From: an uncultured Blautia sp. | GTDB lineage: Bacteria > Bacillota > Clostridia > Lachnospirales > Lachnospiraceae | Direction of reading: 5' to 3' | DNA: 64,000 nucleotides | Assembly (NCBI RefSeq): GCF_934372025.1 | Contig: NZ_CAKROJ010000009.1 | Span: 1 to 64,000 of the forward strand | Shown here: in pieces, positions 51,445 through 57,711 of the stretch | Position numbering within the stretch: the stretch's first letter is position 1 | Layout: each line of letters starts with the position of its first letter | Notes under the pieces: generated by a model | Seen by the model: only the letters and a program-made list of their open reading frames with translations | What the model was told of the DNA's origin: nothing | Databases searched by the model: none | Position numbers and translations under genes: made by a program

Positions 51445-52350
51445 CTACTGCAGAAATATACTCCACAGACAAATTGTGGGAAGTGACAGCAGCGTAGAAA
51501 ATATAACCATTTTCGTCGCAAACGGTGAATCCACCTGATACTTTTCCGCCAGGATACTGGTTGTCGCGCCCGCCGGCATCGCCGCCAGAAGAACACTTAA
51601 TCCAATAACCGTCTTGCTCAATGGCAGAAATCTGCAAACAATATATACTACCGCCGGAATGATCACCAGTCTGTGAATTGTATACTTCACAACTGTCCAG
51701 TCCCAGAAATCTTTCAGATCAATATCTGCAAGGATCATACCGATAACCATCATGGACATTGCTGTATTACAATTTCCGACAGCAGTTACTGCCCCGTCAA
51801 GTCCCATCGGAAGCTGCCATCCCGTAGCCATCATAATTATTCCAAGAACACATGCCAGGATGCACGGATGCGTTACAACTTTTTTCATCGTTTTTATCTT
51901 ATCATTCGTTCCTGAAAAAACAGCCAGCCCGGAAGACCACATCATAATCCTCTGTGGAATCAGGTAAACACTTGCCAGCACCAGGCCTTCTGCACCGTAA
52001 ATCCCCTCAGCAATCGGATTACCAAGAAAACCCGCATTTGAACAGATAGTTCCGTACTGCAGGCATTTATATCTCCCCTCCTTTTCCCCTCGGAACATAA
52101 CTTTTCCATATATTACACAAAACACCTGAATACCTATAGATATCACAAGAATTTCCAGATATTTTATAAAATTTCCATCTGCTGCGCTCTGCGTAAATGC
52201 ATGTAAAATATTGCATGGCAAAATCAGATAGATAACAAGATCGTTGATGTTTTTCTGACCCTGCGGTCCGATGATCTTTATTTTTTTCATCAAAAATCCC
52301 ACCGCCACAAGAAGAAAAATCGTAAGCTGCAATGTAAGAAGAGTTTTCAT
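51445..52350 (-). CDS. AEC family transporter (auxin efflux carrier-like)
   Basis: This 301-residue membrane protein has about ten segments in two five-helix repeats, as in AEC/BASS-fold transporters. Family segments are NDLVIYLILPCNIL in the first half and VLLAAMPAGATTSILAEKYQ in the second, with crossing-helix Asn/Pro residues. Members move malate, amino-acid-like or other organic anions, sometimes outward. It has its own terminator but stands head-to-tail with the fusion enzyme gene. It is a candidate exporter or importer for that enzyme's product or substrate, which is inference. Confidence 0.9.
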   Translation of the reverse strand: MKTLLTLQLTIFLLVAVGFLMKKIKIIGPQGQKNINDLVIYLILPCNILHAFTQSAADGNFIKYLEILVISIGIQVFCVIYGKVMFRGEKEGRYKCLQYGTICSNAGFLGNPIAEGIYGAEGLVLASVYLIPQRIMMWSSGLAVFSGTNDKIKTMKKVVTHPCILACVLGIIMMATGWQLPMGLDGAVTAVGNCNTAMSMMVIGMILADIDLKDFWDWTVVKYTIHRLVIIPAVVYIVCRFLPLSKTVIGLSVLLAAMPAGATTSILAEKYQVDSPFATKMVIFSTLLSLPTICLWSIFLQ

Positions 52351-52442
52351 TTTTATATGCAGGCTGCCTCGCCCGGCCTGCTTCCTTTCCTAGAATCCTA
52401 TTTCACTTTAGTGTATCACATCGTAGAAGCCCTAGCAAGATG

Positions 52443-52481
52443 ATGTCTCGGGATTTTGCCATATTCATGGCAAAACACCTC
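52443..52481. repeat. 39-bp dispersed repeat, copy 1 (inverted)
   Basis: ATGTCTCGGGATTTTGCCAT, continuing to 52481, contains the hairpin TTTTGCCAT/ATGGCAAAA. Its inverted copy with three differences is at 53997-54035, so the two bracket the potassium channel gene. Confidence 0.75.
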
Positions 52482-52568
52482 GCGCAATATTACCTGCGAA
52501 CAGTTACTTAATATTCGATGTATTAGCTACTGTTCATTGACGCATTTCCTCATTTCCTGTAAGATAAA

Positions 52569-52625
52569 TATGTCATGCATTGCATGACGCGCATCTCGCA
52601 GCAAGAATGCCGAGGCATTCTTGAA
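52569..52625. repeat. 57-bp dispersed hairpin repeat, copy 2
   Basis: It is identical over 57 bp to the reverse complement of 30766-30822. It ends about 40 bases before the potassium channel start. Confidence 0.85.
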
Positions 52626-52666
52626 AAATGTCGCTATTGGCGGCAAGACAAGCCCGGAGGATTACC

Positions 52667-53875
52667 ATGGAAAATTCTGTATGGGAAAAACGCCGGAAAC
52701 GGCTTTTTGAACTCATCGAAATCGGCTCCAACTACGACGCCTGGTGTTGGGGCTATGACTTTTTTAATACATTTACAATCATTCTGAATCTGGCCGTGAG
52801 TATCATGTATACCTTTGACAACATGGAGCTCAAATATGGTCCGCTCCTTCTTACTCTGGAGCGCCTGACGGTTGCTTTTTTTGCTGTTGATTTCCTGCTT
52901 CGTGTAATCACTGCCAAGTATCTGTATCCGGATATTTCAGAGCCCCGGGCAATCTGGAAGTATCTTACTTCTTTCTCCGGAATCGTCGATATGCTGTCAT
53001 TTATTCCTTATTATATGCCGTTCTTTTTCCCGGCAGGTGCTGTCGCATTCCGTATGCTTCGAATCATTCGTATTTTCCGTTTGTTTCGTATCAATGCCTA
53101 TTATGATTCGCTGAATGTCATTACAGAAGTCATTATCAGTAAAAAACAACAGCTACTTTCATCTGTTTTTATCATTCTGGTTCTGATGATTTCTTCCAGT
53201 CTCTGTATGTACAGTCTGGAAAACAAAGCACAGCCGGAGGTTTTTACAAACGCTTTTTCCGGCATCTGGTGGGCGGCTTCTACTCTGCTTACAGTGGGCT
53301 ATGGTGATATTTATCCAGTTACTATTATGGGGAAAATTTTTGGTATTTTTATTGCTTTTCTCGGTGTTGGTATGGTTGCCATTCCCACCGGTATTATTTC
53401 TGCCGGCTTCGTTGATCAGTACTCTCGTCTGAAACGCATCGGTGAATACGGACAGGAAGAGGATATACACTTTATTCGTATTCGTCTGATGCCAGATGAT
53501 GACTGGATCAATCATCGTATCGCAGATCTGCAGCTTCCTGAAAGGATCATCATCGCTGTCATTCAGCGTGAACATCGCATCCTTGTTCCGAAGGGAAACA
53601 CTATTCTTCGAGCCGGAGATGTCATGGTGATCGGTGCAGAATCATTCCAGGATAAAGATCACATTAAGCTGAAAGAGATCACTCTTCAGCATCGAAATCC
53701 ATGGACCAACCGGAAAATCTGTGAACTTGATATTTCCCGTCATTCGATTATTGTTCTTGTCAAACGTAACAAAAAAATACTCATTCCAAGTGGAAATCTG
53801 ACCCTGCTCGAAGGCGATACTGTCGTGCTTTATACACAAACATACCTCGCCAATGCCGATGATCTGGAGATATAG
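52667..53875 (+). CDS. Voltage-gated-type potassium channel with two TrkA-C domains
   Basis: This 402-residue membrane protein has six membrane segments. S4 (about 127-142) carries Arg at every third position (R129, R132, R135, R138, R141), as in voltage sensors. The pore loop has the K+ selectivity filter TVGYGD (209-214). The C-terminal cytosolic region holds two TrkA-C-like domains (about 265-327 and 338-395, each ending in a G(D)xV hydrophobic strand) but no Rossmann RCK-N domain, which is unusual. GGAGG is seven bases before the ATG at 52667; the frame is open to 52628. It should let K+ cross the membrane under ligand and perhaps voltage control. Confidence 0.92.
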   Translation: MENSVWEKRRKRLFELIEIGSNYDAWCWGYDFFNTFTIILNLAVSIMYTFDNMELKYGPLLLTLERLTVAFFAVDFLLRVITAKYLYPDISEPRAIWKYLTSFSGIVDMLSFIPYYMPFFFPAGAVAFRMLRIIRIFRLFRINAYYDSLNVITEVIISKKQQLLSSVFIILVLMISSSLCMYSLENKAQPEVFTNAFSGIWWAASTLLTVGYGDIYPVTIMGKIFGIFIAFLGVGMVAIPTGIISAGFVDQYSRLKRIGEYGQEEDIHFIRIRLMPDDDWINHRIADLQLPERIIIAVIQREHRILVPKGNTILRAGDVMVIGAESFQDKDHIKLKEITLQHRNPWTNRKICELDISRHSIIVLVKRNKKILIPSGNLTLLEGDTVVLYTQTYLANADDLEI

Positions 53876-53937
53876 AACAGCAGACAGGTTTCTGTTCTCT
53901 CCTTTGAAGCGAATTGAGAATTTGCTATGCAATCTTA

Positions 53938-53967
53938 TTGACGTTTTTCCGGAATCTATGGTACAAT
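53938..53967 (+). promoter_or_regulatory. Promoter of the MATE transporter gene
   Basis: TTGACG (53938-53943), an 18-base spacer and TACAAT (53962-53967). The 220-base leader holds the 39-bp repeat at 53997-54035. Confidence 0.6.
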
Positions 53968-53996
53968 CTGATTACTGTTTACAGGCAGTATTCATT

Positions 53997-54035
53997 GAGA
54001 TGTTTTGCCATGAATATGACAAAATCTCGAGACAT
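53997..54035. repeat. 39-bp dispersed repeat, copy 2
   Basis: GAGATGTTTTGCCATGAATA, continuing to 54035, is the inverted partner of 52443-52481 (36 of 39 bases). It lies in the leader of the MATE gene, downstream of its promoter, and can form a hairpin. Confidence 0.75.
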
Positions 54036-54186
54036 AACACAATTTTTCCAAAACATAGTGTGGACTTTTCTGGTCTGGCCATTTTTCGCCACACAATTAC
54101 CCTTTGCGGTAGTTGTGCGGCATTTTTTTATGTCTGTCGTACACTTTACAGCTGCTTGCAGACTGCAATTCGAAAGGAGCTTCTTA

Positions 54187-55518
54187 ATGAACGATACATT
54201 TATGAAAGAAAAGCCGGTCTTTCCGCTGATCTTATCCATGGCGATGCCAATGGTTATTTCCATGCTCGTAAATTCTCTGTACAATATTGTGGATAGTTTC
54301 TTTGTAGCACAAATCAGCGAAAACGCAATGACTGCACTGTCACTTGTTTTTCCAATACAGAATTTTGCCAACGCAACTGCAATCGGTTTTGGTATTGGTA
54401 TCAGTACTCAGATAGCAATTGCGCTTGGTTCAGGCAAAAAAGAAACCGCTTCAAAAGCAGCTACTCACGGTGTAGTTTTATCTGCTCTTCATGGACTGAT
54501 TCTGATGATTGGATGTATACTCATCATGCCTGGATTTCTGGCACTTTTTACTTCTGATTCAGATGTTTGTGATCTTGGAATCCGCTATTCAACAATCGTT
54601 TTTCTCTTCGCTATTGTAAATAATATCAACCTTGCTTATGAAAAAATCTTCCAGGGCGTCGGTAAAATGAAAGTTACTATGATTGGTCTGATGGTTGGAT
54701 GTATTTCCAATATCATCCTCGATCCTCTGATGATTTTTGGTATCGGTCCATTCCCCGCAATGGGAATTGAAGGGGCTGCTATTGCAACCGGACTTGGTCA
54801 GGTTTTTAACCTTGTTTTCTATCTGATCGTCTATAAAACACAGTCTCTCCAGGTCAGATTAAGCCGGAAATATTTACATCCGGACAGGGCTCTGATCGCC
54901 AGATTATACTCTGTTGGCATTCCAGGAGCGCTGAATCTTGCGCTTCCATCTGTGCTTGTTTCTGCGCTAAACGGACTCCTGGCTGCCTACTCACAAAGCT
55001 ATGTTGTGATTCTTGGAATCTACTATAAACTACAGACATTTCTGTACCTTCCAGCAAGCGGAATCGTACAGGGAATGCGTCCAGTGATTGGTTACAATTA
55101 CGGCGCCGGCGAACATAATAGAGTTAAAAAAATCTACTTTGTTACACTTGGTATGAGTGGTGTAATCATGCTGATCGGAACCATCATCTGCCTGACAATT
55201 CCAGGACAGCTGATTGGAATGTTCACCACCAATCCAGCAACCATCGCTGCTGGTAAGACAGCTCTCCGCATCATCTGCGCAGGCTTTCTTTTTTCCTCTG
55301 TATCTGTTACTGCCTGTGGCGCTCTGGAAGGACTTGGCCGCGGAGGTGCGTCACTCGTCGTTTCCCTGTGCCGCTACCTGATCCTCATCCTCCCTGCAGC
55401 ATTTATCCTGAGTTACTTCCTCGGAGCTGCCGGCGTATGGCATGCCTTCTGGATTGCAGAGGTTCTCACTGCAGGAGTCTCCCTGCTACTCAGTCGAAAG
55501 ATTATTCGAACCCGATAA
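54187..55518 (+). CDS. MATE family multidrug/cation exporter
   Basis: This 443-residue protein has twelve membrane segments in two repeats. The N-terminal KPVFPLILSMAMPMVISML and NIVDSFFVAQI, the mid-protein EKIFQGVGKM and the second-repeat LPASGIVQGMRPVIGYNYGA match MATE efflux proteins of the DinF/NorM-like clostridial group. They export drugs or metabolites in exchange for Na+ or H+. Start at 54187: AAAGGAG is eight bases upstream. The open frame begins at 53914 but the extra part runs through the promoter and a repeat. A terminator follows. Confidence 0.94.
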   Translation: MNDTFMKEKPVFPLILSMAMPMVISMLVNSLYNIVDSFFVAQISENAMTALSLVFPIQNFANATAIGFGIGISTQIAIALGSGKKETASKAATHGVVLSALHGLILMIGCILIMPGFLALFTSDSDVCDLGIRYSTIVFLFAIVNNINLAYEKIFQGVGKMKVTMIGLMVGCISNIILDPLMIFGIGPFPAMGIEGAAIATGLGQVFNLVFYLIVYKTQSLQVRLSRKYLHPDRALIARLYSVGIPGALNLALPSVLVSALNGLLAAYSQSYVVILGIYYKLQTFLYLPASGIVQGMRPVIGYNYGAGEHNRVKKIYFVTLGMSGVIMLIGTIICLTIPGQLIGMFTTNPATIAAGKTALRIICAGFLFSSVSVTACGALEGLGRGGASLVVSLCRYLILILPAAFILSYFLGAAGVWHAFWIAEVLTAGVSLLLSRKIIRTR

Positions 55519-55555
55519 AAGTTCGACAATCAGATATCTCTCTACATTACATATG

Positions 55556-55591
55556 GAGTCAACCATTCCATCCGGTTGACTCTATTTTTTT
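55556..55591 (+). terminator. Terminator of the MATE gene
   Basis: GAGTCAACC and GGTTGACTC (55556-55582) followed by ATTTTTTTATTT. Confidence 0.9.
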
Positions 55592-55619
55592 ATTTCCGCT
55601 TATGCAGATTATAGTTTGC

Positions 55620-57019
55620 GATATATTTGTGACTGCATTCGCTTTTTCCTCTATTGCGGATTATTTTTCCGCCCAAATCATTGACTGCTTTCGCTTTTTC
55701 CTCTATTGCAGATTATTTTTTTCGCCAAATTTGTGACTGCATTCACATTTTTCCTCTATTGCAGATTATTTTTTCCGCCAAATCATTGACTGCATTCGCA
55801 TCTTTCTTCTGTTGCAGATTATTTTTTCCGCCAAATTTGTGACTGCATTCACATTTTTCTTCTATTGCAGATTATTTTTTCCGCCCAAATCATTGACTGC
55901 ATTCGCTTTTTCCTCTATTGCGGATTATTTTTCCGCCCAAATCATTGACTGCATTCGCTTTTTTCCTCTATTGCAGATTATTTTCCGCCGCCCTCTTCCA
56001 CCGTTTATGCTTGCTGTCAACTTACAGGCAGGAGAAATCCCGTGTATGGACAGGAATACTCGTGAGGCTTGCGTAATGAGATGCAGGCTAGTTTCCACCA
56101 TCAAGCCCACTGTTTAAGCGCTAGCGAGTTTGGGCGACTGGCGGATAACAGACGTCTGCATCGAATAGCAAACACAGCGGTATTCCACGTCCATACACGG
56201 GAACTCCCTGCCGTAAATGATGCCAACACATCCACCCCATTTCCAGATTAATATTTCCACCGAATTTGTGACTGCATTCACATTTTTCTTCTATTGCAGA
56301 TTATTTTCCGTCGCCCTCTTCCACCGTTTATGCTTGCTGTCAGCTTACAGGCAGGGAAATCCCGTGTATGGACAGGAATACTCGTGAGGCTTGCGTAATG
56401 AGATGCAGACTAGTTTCCACCATCAAGCCCACTGTTTAAGCGCTAGCGAGTTTGGGCGACTGGTGGATAACCGACGTCTGCATCGAATAGCAAACGCAGC
56501 GGTATTCCACATCCATACACGGGAACTCCCTGACGTAAATGACACCAACACATCCACCCCATTTCCAGATTAATATTTCCACCGAATTTGTGACTGCATT
56601 CGCTTTTTCCTCTATTGCAGATTATTTTTTCCGCCATATTTGTGACTGCATTCGCAATTATCCTCAATTGCAGATTATTTTTTCCGCCAAATTTGTGACT
56701 GCATTCACATTTTTCTTCTATTGCAGATTATTTTTTCCGCCAAATCATTGACTACATTCACATTTCCCTCTATTACAGATTATTTTCCGTCGCCCTCTTC
56801 CACCGTTTATGCTTGCTGTCAGCTTACAAGCAGGAGAAATCCCGTGTGTGGACAGGAATACTCGTGAAGCTTGCGTAATGAGATGCAGGCTAGCTTCTGC
56901 CACCAAGCCCACTGTTTGAGTGCAAGCAAGTTTGGGCGACTGGTGGATAACAGACGTCTGCATCGAATAGCAAACGCAGCGATATTCCACGTCCATACAC
57001 GGGAACTCTCTGCCGTAAA
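55620..57019. repeat. Tandem 53-bp repeat array with three embedded 197-bp palindromes (family 2)
   Basis: About twelve units of a 53-bp repeat (ATTTGTGACTGCATTCGC, then TTTTTCCTCTATTGCAGATT, then ATTTTTTCCGCCAA; an ATCATTGACTGC variant is interspersed) occur as 7 units (55624-55990), 1 unit (56265-56315) and 4 units (56583-56795). After each block comes a 197-bp palindrome: 56021-56217, 56344-56539 and 56823-57019. The palindromes pair TTACAGGCAGG..CCCGTGTATGGACAGG with their complement, and share with 31194-31372 a core with AAGCCCACTG and GAGTTTGGGCG. No protein is encoded: 53 is not a multiple of three. Confidence 0.85.
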
Positions 57020-57055
57020 TAGCACCAACACATCCATCCCATCAAATATTTCCTC

Positions 57056-57115
57056 TTTACAAATACCCTCAGAGGGTATACAATACAATTATCCTAATAT
57101 ACCCCCACAGGGTAT
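57056..57115 (+). promoter_or_regulatory. Copper-responsive promoter with two CsoR-type operators
   Basis: TTTACA (57056-57061), a 17-base spacer and TACAAT (57079-57084) form the promoter. ATACCCTCAGAGGGTAT (57063-57079) fills the spacer and ATACCCCCACAGGGTAT (57099-57115) lies just downstream. Both match the G/C-tract palindromes bound by CsoR. The layout predicts repression by apo-CsoR and release by Cu(I). Confidence 0.85.
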
Positions 57116-57163
57116 TACAGTAATTCACTTCAATCATTCTACCCAACGAAAGGAACCAAATCC

Positions 57164-57505
57164 ATGGACAACAATACATCAGTTTCCACACCAGATGCAC
57201 CGACAACCGCCCCTTGCTCCTGTTGCTCTAAACACACCCACCGCCCGGACTCCGACCGCAAAAAACTCATCAACCGCCTCAAACGCATTGAAGGCCAGAT
57301 CCGCGGAATCATCGGAATGCTCGAGAACGACGCCTACTGCAACGACATCCTCATCCAGTCCGCTGCCGTCAACGCCGCCGTCAATTCCTTCAACAAAGAA
57401 CTCCTTGCCAACCATATCCGCACCTGCGTGGCACGAGATATCCGCGAAGGCAAAGATGAGACAATTGACGAACTCGTAACAACCCTACAGAAATTAATGA
57501 AATAA
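57164..57505 (+). CDS. csoR: Copper-sensing repressor CsoR
   Basis: This 113-residue all-helical DUF156 protein has the Cu(I) ligands C59 (YCNDIL), H84 and C88 (ANHIRTC), the set typical of CsoR rather than RcnR or FrmR. An N-terminal extension carries extra Cys/His residues (CSCCSKHTH, about 18-26) that could bind metal too. AAAGGA precedes the ATG. It lies directly behind two CsoR operators and before copA, so it should repress its own operon. Confidence 0.94.
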   Translation: MDNNTSVSTPDAPTTAPCSCCSKHTHRPDSDRKKLINRLKRIEGQIRGIIGMLENDAYCNDILIQSAAVNAAVNSFNKELLANHIRTCVARDIREGKDETIDELVTTLQKLMK

Positions 57506-57511
57506 TATATC

Positions 57512-57683
57512 ATCCTAGTACATCGTTTTCGAAATAACTATACCACTCACTTGTCTGCGAATCCGATTGCACAGGTCTAAAAGCCTCAGCGTAGCCCGCT
57601 ACGCCTGCACTTTTTATACCAGCACACTCGAATCCGCATCCTACGCGATTGGTATAGTTATTTACGAAACGATGTACTAGGAT
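57512..57683. repeat. 172-bp palindrome between csoR and copA
   Basis: ATCCTAGTACATCGTTTTCG to 57545 pairs with 57650-57683 with only about two mismatches over 34 bp. The centre has a stem AGCGTAG/CTACGC. It lies inside the csoR-copA unit, so readthrough past the hairpin must occur if copA has no promoter of its own. Confidence 0.85.
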
Positions 57684-57711
57684 TAGGACTCATATAAAAG
57701 GAGGAATCATC

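Noticed and set aside
55620..57019. Possible CRISPR array
   Set aside because: The 53-bp units are near-identical end to end with no unique spacers, the other repeat is a long palindrome, and no cas gene is present.
55620..57019. Open frames across the repeat array (Phe/Ile/Cys-rich peptides, repeated Met-Arg-Asn-Glu-Met-Gln starts)
   Set aside because: The repeat period of 53 is not a multiple of three, so the frame changes from unit to unit; no ribosome sites and odd composition.
30256..57711. Retron, group II intron or diversity-generating element as the source of the structured repeats
   Set aside because: No reverse transcriptase or other mobile-element protein is encoded in the window.
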